A stretch of 57,999 nt of DNA from Pseudoalteromonas denitrificans DSM 6059. Its GTDB lineage: Bacteria > Pseudomonadota > Gammaproteobacteria > Enterobacterales > Alteromonadaceae. The stretch covers positions 1 to 57,999 of the forward strand of contig NZ_FOLO01000034.1 of the NCBI RefSeq assembly GCF_900112265.1, given 5' to 3'. Under the pieces are notes generated by a model, which saw nothing but the letters and a program-made list of their open reading frames with translations, was not told the origin of the DNA and ran no database searches. Positions 19,598 through 29,594 of this stretch are shown here, one piece after another; positions within the stretch are counted from its first letter, which is position 1, and each line of letters starts with the position of its first letter. Both the position numbers and the translations under genes were made by a program.

Positions 19598-20167
19598 TTA
19601 TTGGGTAAATAGTTTTTCATTTAAAAAAGGGGCTAACGCTAATATTAATGCTTGGGTATAAATACTTTCCCTCGTTGCCGCACCGTGTGTTAATAAGCCT
19701 ATGGCACCGCCTTTTTGTTTAACATTATGTGTATTAAATACAGTATCCATTACATCACCTAGCTCCTGACCTTTCTTTAAGGCTTGATAAATGTAATCAG
19801 GTATTGGCAGACTTGCACTGCGACCAATTGACTGTTGTTGTTCATTTAGAATTGCAAAATAAGCAAATGTCATAGGACCATCCAGAGTAAGATCTATCCC
19901 CCCTTCAAGGGCAATATAAAAGTCTGGCTTTTTAATGTCATTTATAAATTGTTTTTTACAATACTGAGCACGGTTTATTGCGCCATTTCGTGTTTCAGCA
20001 GCCGACATAGGTTGATCAGCAACACCTGAAGGCGCGTGAATACCTTCACATAAAACTTCTGTGTTAGGGAAAATACTCGATATCGCATTTTTTGTTGCAT
20101 TGATTTTGACTGGATTGTTAGAACCGACAATAACTTTGATGATTTTAGCTGACATAAATAGACTCAT
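19598..20167 (-). CDS. yjjX: Inosine/xanthosine triphosphatase
   Basis: 189 residues. VGSNNPVKINATKNAI and SGVADQPMSAAETRNGAINRA are the hallmark motifs of the YjjX/ITPase-like family, followed by YIALEGGID. It hydrolyses ITP and XTP, keeping deaminated purines out of nucleic acids. Two starts are possible, ATG at 20167 or ATG at 20155 (MSAKIIKVIVGSNNP); neither has a clear ribosome site, so the longer one is given provisionally. It is co-directional with yjjG. Confidence 0.88.
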   Translation of the reverse strand: MSLFMSAKIIKVIVGSNNPVKINATKNAISSIFPNTEVLCEGIHAPSGVADQPMSAAETRNGAINRAQYCKKQFINDIKKPDFYIALEGGIDLTLDGPMTFAYFAILNEQQQSIGRSASLPIPDYIYQALKKGQELGDVMDTVFNTHNVKQKGGAIGLLTHGAATRESIYTQALILALAPFLNEKLFTQ

Positions 20168-20279
20168 TTTCTAATACAAGGCGATGTTACCACAGCTGCT
20201 AAGTAGGTAAAAACATCAAATGTAAGTAGCTGTGTTAATTTATGGATCATTTAAGGCTAATTATTTATTGAAAAATAAT

Positions 20280-20293
20280 TTGATCTAGCGCAA
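20280..20293 (+). promoter_or_regulatory. FNR-like site upstream of nrdG
   Basis: TTGATCTAGCGCAA matches the FNR consensus TTGAT-N4-ATCAA in the first half and 3 of 5 in the second. A further TTGAT half-site lies at 20328-20332. The site is about 90 bases ahead of nrdG, where anaerobic activation would make biological sense. A match of this quality can occur by chance in AT-rich DNA. Confidence 0.3.
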
Positions 20294-20369
20294 TTAATAA
20301 AACTTATGCTACTAGCAGGTTCCTATCTTGATCTATATATTGTGTTTTAAATAAATAAAAACACTACAT

Positions 20370-20831
20370 ATGGTAATCATGTTTAATAGTTTTGCACCTC
20401 GCGTTGTTTTTCAAGAAGTCCCTAATGAAGTTTCATTGGCATTTTTAATCACAGGTTGCCCATTCAAATGTGAAGGTTGTCACAGTGAAGACAGCTGGTC
20501 TAACACTGCAGGAAGCGCGCTTTGCCATACAAAATTTAAAAATTATATCAATCAATATCAAGGGCTAATCACATGCGTACTTTTTTTTGGCGGTGAATGG
20601 CAATCAGAGCAACTCATTGATCACCTAAAATTTGCAAAACAACAAGGTCTAAAAACTTGTCTTTATAGTGGCGCAGACAAAGTCAGTCAAAAAATAAGTA
20701 AGCATCTCACTTTTTTAAAAACTGGGCGCTGGAATAAACAACTTGGCGGTCTCAAAAATAAAAACACCAACCAAAGATTCATTAATGTTAAAACAAAAAT
20801 CACACTAAACCATCAATTTTTAGGGAATTAA
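20370..20831 (+). CDS. nrdG: Anaerobic ribonucleotide reductase activating protein (radical SAM)
   Basis: 153 residues. C30-x3-C34-x2-C37 (ITGCPFKCEGC) is the radical-SAM 4Fe-4S site, at the usual N-terminal place for NrdG. The enzyme uses S-adenosylmethionine to put the glycyl radical on NrdD. The gene ends 2 bases before nrdD, so both are co-expressed. An alternative ATG at 20379 would shorten it by three residues. Activator-first gene order is the reverse of E. coli nrdDG. Confidence 0.92.
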   Translation: MVIMFNSFAPRVVFQEVPNEVSLAFLITGCPFKCEGCHSEDSWSNTAGSALCHTKFKNYINQYQGLITCVLFFGGEWQSEQLIDHLKFAKQQGLKTCLYSGADKVSQKISKHLTFLKTGRWNKQLGGLKNKNTNQRFINVKTKITLNHQFLGN

Positions 20832-20832
20832 T

Positions 20833-22608
20833 ATGGCTTTACTTAATGCAAAACAAATATCTAAAAAACTCAATTTTGTTGAAGATTACATCAATGCAAA
20901 CAATGCAGCTGATGGCTCTAAATTAGATGCAAACGCCAATGTCACACATAAAAATATTGCTACTTTAGAAGCTGAGATCTGTAAAGATTTTTTATTAGAT
21001 ATTAATCGCGCTTTGGTTAAACAAAAAATAACAAAACTTTTTGATGACGCACTTGCTAATGAGTACGAAAGACAAATTACAGATCATGAAATTTATGTGC
21101 ATGATGAAACAAGTTTAAAACCATATTGCACTTCTATCACCATGTACCCTTTTTTATTAGATGGTTTAACTAAATTAGGCGGAGAATCTAAAGCTCCACA
21201 ACATTTAGAGTCTTTTTGTGGCTCATTTGTAAATCTAGTTTTTGCTATCAGTTCACAATTTGCAGGTGCCATAGCAACAGTGGAATTTTTAACATATTTT
21301 GATTATTTTGCAAAAAAAGAATATGGTGAAAACTATTTAAATACCCATAAAAAACAAATATCAAATCACTTGCAACATGTTGTATATGCAATAAACCAAC
21401 CTGCAGCCGCAAGAGGTTACCAAAGTGTATTTTGGAATATTTCTTTATATGACGAACATTATTTTTCATCTATATTTGAACACTTTGTTTTTCCTGATAG
21501 CACAGTCCCCCAATGGCATTCAGTCAATTCATTACAAAGCTATTTTATGGATTGGTTTGCGATAGAACGTGAAAAAGCGGTATTGACCTTTCCTGTGATC
21601 ACCGCAGCGATGCTTACACAAAATGGCAAAGTAAAAGATAAACAGTTTAAAAGCTTTTGTGCTAATCAACTGGCTAATGGCAATACTTTTTTCATTTATC
21701 AATCAGATAACGCAGATTCATTGGCATCGTGTTGCAGATTACGTAATGAAATCTCAGATAATACATTTTCATATACCTTAGGTGCCGGTGGAGTTGCCAC
21801 AGGTTCTATTAATGTGATCACAATTAATATGAATCGATTACAACAAGATGGTAGAGATTTAACAACTGAGATAGAGAAAATTCATAAATATCAGGTCGCT
21901 TATCGAGAAATTATGAATGACTATTTAGAACAAGGCATGTTGACAGTATATGATGCGGGCTTTATTACGTTAGACAAACAATTTTTAACCATAGGTATAA
22001 ATGGTATGAGTGAAGCAGCTGAATCATTAGGTATTAAAGTGGGTAATAATGATGCTTATAAAGCATATGTTTCTAGACAGTTAAAATATATTTATGACGC
22101 AAATAAACGAGCTTATAAAAAATATAAGTATCGTTTTAATACCGAATTTGTACCTGCTGAAAATTTAGGGGTTAAAAATGCAAAATGGGATAGTCGCGAT
22201 GGCTATAAGGTACCAAGAGACTGTTATAACTCATATTTTTATATTGTAGAAGACGAGGATATTAACCATTTAGATAAGTTTATTCTACATGGTAAAGACA
22301 TGATTCAATATTTAGATGGTGGCTCAGCGCTACACCTTAATTTAGAAGAATCACTGACTCAAATCAATTATGAAAATTTACTCGATATAGCAGCAAAAAC
22401 TGGCTGTAACTATTTTTGTATAAACATAAAATGTACAATTTGCAATGACTGCGAACACATAGATAAACGCACTCAATTAGCATGTAATCATTGTGGTTCA
22501 ACAGATATTGATTATGGTACTCGCGTTATTGGGTATTTAAAGCGTATCACAGCATTTAGCCAGGCCCGACGAGAAGAACATGGCAGGCGTCATTATCATG
22601 TAAATTAA
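20833..22608 (+). CDS. nrdD: Anaerobic ribonucleoside-triphosphate reductase, short form
   Basis: 591 residues. The C-terminus has the glycyl-radical site RVIGYLKR (G567) and a Cys4 zinc site (C534/C537 and C551/C554); active-site cysteines include SCCRL near 295. It reduces NTPs to dNTPs without oxygen. It is about 120 residues shorter than E. coli NrdD, and the N-terminus, starting at MALLNAKQISKKLNFVEDYI, shows no recognisable ATP-cone, so dATP overall-activity control by a cone appears absent. GGGA precedes the ATG. Confidence 0.9.
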   Translation: MALLNAKQISKKLNFVEDYINANNAADGSKLDANANVTHKNIATLEAEICKDFLLDINRALVKQKITKLFDDALANEYERQITDHEIYVHDETSLKPYCTSITMYPFLLDGLTKLGGESKAPQHLESFCGSFVNLVFAISSQFAGAIATVEFLTYFDYFAKKEYGENYLNTHKKQISNHLQHVVYAINQPAAARGYQSVFWNISLYDEHYFSSIFEHFVFPDSTVPQWHSVNSLQSYFMDWFAIEREKAVLTFPVITAAMLTQNGKVKDKQFKSFCANQLANGNTFFIYQSDNADSLASCCRLRNEISDNTFSYTLGAGGVATGSINVITINMNRLQQDGRDLTTEIEKIHKYQVAYREIMNDYLEQGMLTVYDAGFITLDKQFLTIGINGMSEAAESLGIKVGNNDAYKAYVSRQLKYIYDANKRAYKKYKYRFNTEFVPAENLGVKNAKWDSRDGYKVPRDCYNSYFYIVEDEDINHLDKFILHGKDMIQYLDGGSALHLNLEESLTQINYENLLDIAAKTGCNYFCINIKCTICNDCEHIDKRTQLACNHCGSTDIDYGTRVIGYLKRITAFSQARREEHGRRHYHVN

Positions 22609-22698
22609 TTTTAACAAATTTTGTTTTATTTTTGCCTATTTATCAATCAACTCTATACTTTATGGCGTAATGCATAAACTAAAAGGATTTAGATTGAT

Positions 22699-24993
22699 AT
22701 GGCAAAAATATCACAATCTACACAAATACCAGTCAATACTAACACTCCTAATGCCGACTTATTCGTTAATAAAAAATTTGCATTTAATTATTTTATTATT
22801 TGCATGGCAATGTTTATATTACCGCCATATATTTATGCTAAAAATTCAAATGAATTAGAGCATATTGAAGTTACTGCACGTAAAACAGTTGAAAACATAC
22901 AAAAAGTCCCCTTATCTGTTACTTCAATCTCAGATTCAAAACTGTCTATCAATAATTTTGAATCGCTCACTGAAATTCAACAGTTCTCACCTAATACCAG
23001 CTTACAAAGCAGCAGAACAACAAACTCAACTTTGAGTATTTTTATGCGTGGCGTTGGTCAAGAAGATCCGCTTTGGGGTTATGAACCTGGAGTGGGTTTA
23101 TATATAGATGATGTTTATATAGCAAGGCCTCAAGGTGCCGTTTTAGAATTGTTAGATATGGAGCGAATAGAAATACTCAGAGGTCCACAGGGTACTTTAT
23201 ACGGTAAAAACACCTTAGGTGGCGCAGTGAAATATATAACAAAAAAAATGACGGGCGAGAATGAGTTTAACATTAGCACCACCTTAGGGAGCTATCAGCA
23301 AAAAGATCTAAAAATATCGGGGCAATATGAACTATTAAAAGACTCACTCTATATCGGTTTTGCCGCAGCCAGTTTAAATAGAGATGGTTATGGCACTTTT
23401 TTAACCACATCAATACCAGGTCAAGATAAAGAGAATTACAACAAAGACATATTCAGTAATAGGGTATCATTAGAATATACGCCTACAGATAACTTATTTA
23501 TACGATTAAATTATGACAAAACTTCTGATGATTCTAACTCACGTGGAGGGCACAGGTTTATACCCAGCATTCAAACTAAAGAAGCCGTTCCTGAAGATGT
23601 TTATGATTCAAATATCAGTTTACCAACTTGGAATACGGTAGTAACACAAGGCAGTAGTTTAACGTTTAGTTATACAGTGAGCCCAAGCTGGCTATTTAAA
23701 TCTGTCACTGCACATAGAGATAATTACTCCAAGGTTAATATAGATTTTGATAATACGAGTAGCCGAATTTTTGATGTACCAGCAATATATGATGATAAAC
23801 AGTTTACCCAAGAATTTCAGTTAAACTACACCTCTGATACGTTCAGTTTAGTCACCGGGCTTTATTATTATGATGCTGAGTCTTGTGGTCAGTTTGATGC
23901 TATTTTGGATACTTTAGGCATAAGTTTAGAGGTCAGAGGTTGTAACAATAGTAAAAGCATGGCAGCTTATGGACAAAGTTCTTATCATTTTAATTCAAAG
24001 CTATCTATGACATTAGGCGCCCGCTTTACTAAAGAAGAAAAAGATGCCCAAGTTTATAATGGGTTTGTAATTGGTGCGCTTTATCCTGAGTCTTCATGGG
24101 TCCCAGGCTATACACGAGACCAAAATCAGGTTGATGCAAGTATTTTAAAAGTACTAGACGATAGTAAAAAATGGAGCCGAGTAACACCTAGGTTCGGATT
24201 TGAGTATCAACAAAATGATACTCTAATGTGGTATACCAGTTATGCGCAAGGGTTTAAATCAGGCATGTTTAATCCAAGAGCTTTAAAAGCAGAACCTGCC
24301 GTTTCCCCTGAAATTGTTGACTCTTATGAAATCGGATTTAAAAGCCAATGGGCTGATTTTATGCGCTTAAATACAAGTGTATTTATGTTAGAGCATCAAG
24401 ACCGTCAATTTGTCACAGTTTTAGAAGGTGCTCATCCAGGGGAACTTGATCAGCGCCTAGGAAATATAGGTAAATCAGATGCTAAAGGGGCTGAAATTGA
24501 ATTAAGCATTGCAGCAACAAATGCATTATCTTTTGATATTAACCTAGGTTTAATTGATTCAGAGTTTACGCAAGCTTTGGCTTTTAATGGTACAAGCTAC
24601 GACAATATTTCAGATCGTTTTTCCATAACACAAACTTCAGATATCACTTCGAACATTAGTTTTAATTATGATTTTGATAGTTTCACATTAAATGGTAATT
24701 ATTATTATCGCAGTGATTATCAGCTTACAGTGCTAGATCAGTTAATGAGTCAATCAGGATATGGTCTCTTAAATTTGAATTTAAACTGGTTCAGTGATCA
24801 AGGTAATTGGCACGCCAGTTTATATATTAAAAACTTAACTGATAAACAATACCTCACTGGTAGCTTTGGCTTTGTTACTAAAGATAAAGATACAGGTGAA
24901 TATATTCCTGGATTTTCAGGGGATAAACTTCTTATGGGTTATTATGGTGCGCCAAGAACTCTTGGGATTACGCTTAACTATAGATTTAATTAA
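22699..24993 (+). CDS. TonB-dependent outer-membrane receptor
   Basis: 764 residues. The start at 22699 has AAGGA upstream; the secretion signal is preceded by about 25 extra residues, with hydrophobic core FNYFIICMAMFILPPYIYA and mature start near 49. TonB box region IEVTARK, plug motifs FMRGVGQED, GVGLYIDDVYIARPQGA and the ERIEILRGPQGTLYGKNTLGG signature, then a 22-strand barrel ending NYRFN. This subtype is common in Alteromonadales and sphingomonads; its substrate cannot be read from sequence and no transporter partner adjoins it. A strong terminator follows. Confidence 0.9.
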   Translation: MAKISQSTQIPVNTNTPNADLFVNKKFAFNYFIICMAMFILPPYIYAKNSNELEHIEVTARKTVENIQKVPLSVTSISDSKLSINNFESLTEIQQFSPNTSLQSSRTTNSTLSIFMRGVGQEDPLWGYEPGVGLYIDDVYIARPQGAVLELLDMERIEILRGPQGTLYGKNTLGGAVKYITKKMTGENEFNISTTLGSYQQKDLKISGQYELLKDSLYIGFAAASLNRDGYGTFLTTSIPGQDKENYNKDIFSNRVSLEYTPTDNLFIRLNYDKTSDDSNSRGGHRFIPSIQTKEAVPEDVYDSNISLPTWNTVVTQGSSLTFSYTVSPSWLFKSVTAHRDNYSKVNIDFDNTSSRIFDVPAIYDDKQFTQEFQLNYTSDTFSLVTGLYYYDAESCGQFDAILDTLGISLEVRGCNNSKSMAAYGQSSYHFNSKLSMTLGARFTKEEKDAQVYNGFVIGALYPESSWVPGYTRDQNQVDASILKVLDDSKKWSRVTPRFGFEYQQNDTLMWYTSYAQGFKSGMFNPRALKAEPAVSPEIVDSYEIGFKSQWADFMRLNTSVFMLEHQDRQFVTVLEGAHPGELDQRLGNIGKSDAKGAEIELSIAATNALSFDINLGLIDSEFTQALAFNGTSYDNISDRFSITQTSDITSNISFNYDFDSFTLNGNYYYRSDYQLTVLDQLMSQSGYGLLNLNLNWFSDQGNWHASLYIKNLTDKQYLTGSFGFVTKDKDTGEYIPGFSGDKLLMGYYGAPRTLGITLNYRFN

Positions 24994-25005
24994 AACATAT
25001 TCAAA

Positions 25006-25027
25006 TTTGCCAGGCTAACCTGGCAAA
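25006..25027. terminator. Rho-independent terminator between convergent genes
   Basis: TTTGCCAGG (25006-25014), loop CTAA and CCTGGCAAA (25019-25027) form a perfect 9-bp stem followed by GTTTT. It ends the TonB receptor transcript and may serve the convergent hydrolase too. Confidence 0.8.
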
Positions 25028-25067
25028 GTTTTACGGTGTAAAAAAAACGAAAATCTAGTAAGTCATT

Positions 25068-26300
25068 TTATAATGCATTTAACCAAGTTTTAATTTGACT
25101 AACACCAGGTGTATCCCAGCCGAGCTCTAAATGATTAACTGATATAACCGCAGATCCGCCATGATTATTAATACCTGTTGCGTCATTACAACTATCAACA
25201 AATACAACCCCATCTGATGGACCCGTATGTTCATTATGTAACAAAGCGATATCGGCCTGATCACCACATAAATTATGAACCCTGACGCCTGACGATGTAC
25301 CTGCTGAGCGTAAAGTATCAACAATTGAACCACTTAAGTAATGATCAATGCCTTTAGAGTGAGTGAAAACCCCCCAACCACCATGATATGTGGTGTACCA
25401 ATCTTGCTCTAATGTTGCCAAACTATAAGTCGAATCCCAACGTTTTAACATTTGAGATGCACCGGGGAAATATGCAGATGTATATGTCCACTCATTGCCA
25501 CTTCGCCACCAACCAAAACAGATTATTTTATCATTTGCTACAGGACCATTGATAGCACCTCCACAAGCAGGAAATACCGTAAAGGTATAAGTCCAGCCAT
25601 GGCGAAATGAACCATCAACACCATTATTTGGCCCACCTAACATAATTAATCGACGAACATCGCCACGATAGCTGACTCCCCAAGCCTCTTTTACCGATGA
25701 GACATACATGCGCCCATTAAATGCACTTTTTGACCAAGTTATCACATCCACTTCACTGGCTCCGGTTTCATTTTTTACAACTTCAACCGCATCGGCTATT
25801 TGATGTGACCAAAAGTAACCATTACCATTTTTATGAGCGAATGATAATGCAAAAACTTTAAAATCATCATCCACTAACTCTTGCATCAAGCCTGTACTAG
25901 GGCAAGTTGCCCTACCACATCCATAAGCTCCGGCTTCATTTGGATTTGCCCAAGCAATATCAGCATCTTGATTTGCACCATGAACTAATAAAACGGGCGT
26001 AGCTTTAGTATTTGTGTCCCAGTCAGGGGCATAATATAAAAGAAATTGAGCTGAATGCGGGGTAGAGTCTCCATTAAAAAAAGTCACTCTTTGACCCGTT
26101 TGATCTCCTCGACCATCTGTTGGAAATGATTCTTGAGTCAGGTTTACATTATTACTATCCCAGCGATCTACTTTCACCCACCCGTTTCCAATGCCGCTAG
26201 TATAGCTTGAATCTAAAGTAGGCGAAGATACTGCTGAATTAAAACATGTTAATGCAAATAGATATAAAAAACCGCTCAATTTAATATTTGAAATATTCAT
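25068..26300 (-). CDS. Secreted alpha/beta hydrolase (lipase/esterase-like)
   Basis: 410 residues with a signal peptide (about 1-25). VLLVHGANQDADIAW (oxyanion region, His107-Gly108) is typical of lipases. The putative triad is Ser190 in an unusual elbow T-W-S-K-S instead of G-x-S-x-G, Asp363 in GPSDGVV, and His390 in VNHLELGW. At least seven cysteines in the mature part suggest disulfides. It is probably periplasmic or extracellular, acting on esters or a polymer; the substrate is unknown. It stands alone, converging with the TonB receptor and divergent from the kinase at 26539. Confidence 0.8.
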   Translation of the reverse strand: MNISNIKLSGFLYLFALTCFNSAVSSPTLDSSYTSGIGNGWVKVDRWDSNNVNLTQESFPTDGRGDQTGQRVTFFNGDSTPHSAQFLLYYAPDWDTNTKATPVLLVHGANQDADIAWANPNEAGAYGCGRATCPSTGLMQELVDDDFKVFALSFAHKNGNGYFWSHQIADAVEVVKNETGASEVDVITWSKSAFNGRMYVSSVKEAWGVSYRGDVRRLIMLGGPNNGVDGSFRHGWTYTFTVFPACGGAINGPVANDKIICFGWWRSGNEWTYTSAYFPGASQMLKRWDSTYSLATLEQDWYTTYHGGWGVFTHSKGIDHYLSGSIVDTLRSAGTSSGVRVHNLCGDQADIALLHNEHTGPSDGVVFVDSCNDATGINNHGGSAVISVNHLELGWDTPGVSQIKTWLNAL

Positions 26301-26538
26301 TTTTAGATCCCTTCAATATAATTAATTTATAAAAATCCAATTACATTTCTTTTCATCTAATAGAACTTCCTCTTCAAATTTTGGGTTATTAAATACTAGT
26401 ACATTTTTTGTACAGTGCTTTTATTCTATAAACACCTATTTATTTGCATATGCGTTTGTAATATTGTGTTTTTTGACTAAATTTAAAGCACTTCTCCCTT
26501 TTTAATAAAATGTTTTGGGGTCAAGGACGAGGTTATAG

Positions 26539-28809
26539 ATGAAGTTTAAAAAACCACTTGCAAGACAATTGCTATTTTGGATTTTATTATCAAGTTCAAT
26601 TATTACTTTATGTATTACCTGCTTACATTTTTATGTTGATTATAAAAATGATATGTCAGCCATTGATGCACGCTTACAACAAGTAAAAACCAGTTATTTG
26701 CCAACAATCTCAAGCGCACTTTGGACTGAAGATGACGAGCAAATTCAGGTGCAAATAAATGGCATAAGTAACTTACCCGAAATATTATTAGTGCAATTAA
26801 AACAGCAAAATATTGTTAAATTCAGCCAAGGAGATAATACCTCACATTATACTCAAGTTGGCACTTGGCCAATTTTGTATAACTTTGATGGTCATATTGA
26901 AAGTTTAGGTGAATTAACCGTTATTACAGATTTAGTACCTGTATACGAACGATTAGCTGAAAAAGCCTTATTAACTTTAATTACGCAAGGTACTAAAACC
27001 TTTATTATTTCATTCATTATTTTTTTTATTGTCTATATTTTTGTCGGCAGACATATTTCAAACATTGCCAATTCCATGTCTGAATTTTCATTGTTAACTT
27101 TAAAAGTAAATAATTTAAAACTAAACCGTAAAAAAAATATCGACGATGAATTATCTTACTTAGTAAATGAATATAATAATTTGCAAATCAATATTCAAAA
27201 ATCATTTGAAGAATTAACAATACAAAAACAAAAAGCAGAAGCAGTAAACCAGCTTAAAAGTGAGTTTTTAGCAAATATTAGCCATGAAGTAAAAACCCCC
27301 ATGAATGGCGTTTTTGGTATGACACACTTATTGTTAAGTACTTCCCTTAACGATAAACAACAAGAATATGTCGAGGTGATAAAAAGCAGTGCTGTTCATA
27401 TGATTGATTTATTAAATTCAATTTTAGACTTTTCAAAAATTGAGGCCAATAAACTGGAAATAAACGTGCAAGCTTTTGACTTACCTAAATTAATAAATGA
27501 AACAGCTTCACTGATCAAGCCCAATATACTTAAAAATAACTTAGAGTTTGAGGTGATCACCGATCCCTGCTTATTGCATTTAATAGAAGGAGACGAAACT
27601 CGTTTACGTCAAGTACTCATAAACTTATTAAATAATGCAGCTAAATTTACAACAACAGGTAAAGTGACACTGATCACTGAGGTCAAAGAAAATGGGTTAG
27701 AAAAATGTAAAATTAAATTTTCGGTACTCGATACTGGTATTGGGATCCCTGAAGATAAATTAGATGTTATTTTTGATAAATTCAGACAAGCAGACAACTC
27801 TACCACCCGAAATTTTGGTGGAACAGGGTTAGGCTTATCAATTTGCCAGAATTTAGTTGATAAAATGGGGGGGATTCTAAAAGTACAAAGCACTGAAAAA
27901 TTAGGCAGTTACTTTTACTTTACGTTAACCTTTACGGTTACAAATATACCACTTGCACACGTTAAACATAATTTACCTAGCTTAAGTGGTTTGAAAGTAC
28001 TAATAGTTGATGATTATGAATTTAATACCCGTGTAATGGATGAACTGCTTTCTAGCTGGCATATGCGCACAACAACCCTTAATAAACCTAAACTTGCGAT
28101 CCGGGAAATTCAGATCCAGGACAGCTTAAATGATAGTTATGACTTTATTTTTATAGATAAATGCATGCCCGAAATTGACGGCTATCAAGTCTACGATGAA
28201 ATACGCAATGCAAATTTAAAAAATATACCCAAAGTATTACTTACCTCGACTAATTCACAAGATGATGATAAAGATAAGTGCCATCAACTTGGGATAGATG
28301 CATTTATCACTTTACCTACAAATCATGCTAAAATTCAGCAAGTTTTATTAGATCTTTTATACAAAAGTAAACCTACTGTAAAAGACAAATCAAAAATCAC
28401 AACATTACATTCTCAACATGAACTCACCATTTTATTAGTTGAAGACTCTTTGGTTAATCAAAAAGTATGCATTGCCATTCTTGAGTCTATTTGCAGTAAT
28501 ATACTCATTGCCAATAATGGTAAAGAAGGCATAGATCTTTTTAAAAAAAATAACATAGATATCATACTAATGGACTGTTATATGCCTCTGATGGATGGTT
28601 TTGAAGCCGCCATTATGATCAGAAAACTAGAATCCCCTAATATAAAACCAATACCAATTTTAGCAATCACTGCATGCAATGAATCTGACAGGTTAAAGTG
28701 TTTGGAAGTTGGTATAAACGAAGTCATTGAAAAACCTTATATTCCAGATGATTTACTGAAAAAAATACAATCATATTTGCCTAAACATAAACAAGTTTTA
28801 TTTTCATAA
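26539..28809 (+). CDS. Hybrid histidine kinase with two receiver domains (BarA-like layout)
   Basis: 756 residues. TM1 about 13-32, short periplasmic segment, TM2 about 155-178, then HisKA with H-box FLANISHEVKTPMNGVFGM, HATPase_c (LLNNAAKF, DTGIGIP, GGTGLGLSIC), REC1 (VLIVDDYEF; FIDKCMPEIDG) and REC2 (ILLVEDSLVNQK; LMDCYMPLMDGFEA; EKPY). REC1 has LPT where the conserved Lys-Pro should be, so it is probably degenerate; REC2 is complete. A GAGG site sits before the ATG. The adjacent binding protein (28821) may feed ligand information to the small periplasmic part. Confidence 0.9.
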   Translation: MKFKKPLARQLLFWILLSSSIITLCITCLHFYVDYKNDMSAIDARLQQVKTSYLPTISSALWTEDDEQIQVQINGISNLPEILLVQLKQQNIVKFSQGDNTSHYTQVGTWPILYNFDGHIESLGELTVITDLVPVYERLAEKALLTLITQGTKTFIISFIIFFIVYIFVGRHISNIANSMSEFSLLTLKVNNLKLNRKKNIDDELSYLVNEYNNLQINIQKSFEELTIQKQKAEAVNQLKSEFLANISHEVKTPMNGVFGMTHLLLSTSLNDKQQEYVEVIKSSAVHMIDLLNSILDFSKIEANKLEINVQAFDLPKLINETASLIKPNILKNNLEFEVITDPCLLHLIEGDETRLRQVLINLLNNAAKFTTTGKVTLITEVKENGLEKCKIKFSVLDTGIGIPEDKLDVIFDKFRQADNSTTRNFGGTGLGLSICQNLVDKMGGILKVQSTEKLGSYFYFTLTFTVTNIPLAHVKHNLPSLSGLKVLIVDDYEFNTRVMDELLSSWHMRTTTLNKPKLAIREIQIQDSLNDSYDFIFIDKCMPEIDGYQVYDEIRNANLKNIPKVLLTSTNSQDDDKDKCHQLGIDAFITLPTNHAKIQQVLLDLLYKSKPTVKDKSKITTLHSQHELTILLVEDSLVNQKVCIAILESICSNILIANNGKEGIDLFKKNNIDIILMDCYMPLMDGFEAAIMIRKLESPNIKPIPILAITACNESDRLKCLEVGINEVIEKPYIPDDLLKKIQSYLPKHKQVLFS

Positions 28810-28820
28810 GAGAGAATTTA

Positions 28821-29567
28821 TTGAAAAGCCATCAACTAACGAATTACTTGTTTTTTCTTGTAATGATATCTTTATTATTTGTATCTGACGTTTCAATTGC
28901 CTCACAAGGCGCTCAAAATAAGCTTAATATTGGCTATATCAATTTTGAGCCTTTATATTCAACAATCAATAACACGCCTCAGGGAAGCTTAGTTACTAAA
29001 ACCCATAAGGTGTATGATGTTTTAAATTTAAAATATAATGAACGGGCTTTGCCTACAAAAAGACTTTTCTCACGACTTAAAAGTGGTTTGACTCATATAT
29101 GGTGTGGTATTAAAGTTGATTCCTTACAAAACGATGTCATTAGTGGCTCTCAAGCACTTCATTACTTATCTTTAAATATCTATGCCATAGATCAGCAAAT
29201 AAATATCCAAAAAAAAACTGATTTGTACGGAAAAAAACTGATCATATTATTTGGTTATAGCTATGATGGCTGGGCACAATATATAAAAAATCCAGATAAC
29301 AACATAACCTATGTTGAAGTCAAAAAGCATAGTGCGGCACTGAAGTTACTCAAAAGTGGCCGATTTGATTATTTACTCAACTATCAATCACCCATGGAGG
29401 TAGCCCTTAAGCAGAACCCAATAGATAGTTTAAGCATTAAAAACATCAGTAAACTACCGATTGTATTTAATGTTTCAAATAAACTGAATAATGCGCAAAA
29501 TTTGTTAAATGACTTAGACCAAGCACTTGCGGATTTAATACAGCAAGGAAAGATTATTGTTAACTGA
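28821..29567 (+). CDS. Periplasmic solute-binding-like protein (PBP family 3 type)
   Basis: 248 residues from a TTG with AGAGAGAA upstream; no better start is visible. Signal peptide about 1-27 (LFFLVMISLLFVSDVSIAS), then a short type-II binding-protein fold (LNIGYINFEPLY, RFDYLLNYQSP). It starts 11 bases after the double-receiver kinase and has no ABC permease beside it, so a sensory rather than transport role is likely. Family match is moderate. Confidence 0.72.
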   Translation: MKSHQLTNYLFFLVMISLLFVSDVSIASQGAQNKLNIGYINFEPLYSTINNTPQGSLVTKTHKVYDVLNLKYNERALPTKRLFSRLKSGLTHIWCGIKVDSLQNDVISGSQALHYLSLNIYAIDQQINIQKKTDLYGKKLIILFGYSYDGWAQYIKNPDNNITYVEVKKHSAALKLLKSGRFDYLLNYQSPMEVALKQNPIDSLSIKNISKLPIVFNVSNKLNNAQNLLNDLDQALADLIQQGKIIVN

Positions 29568-29594
29568 ATATCTCGTATTACCGGTGAAATCTGT

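Noticed and set aside
28821..29567. Binding protein as part of an amino-acid ABC transporter
   Set aside because: No permease or ATPase gene adjoins it; the only tight neighbour is a histidine kinase.
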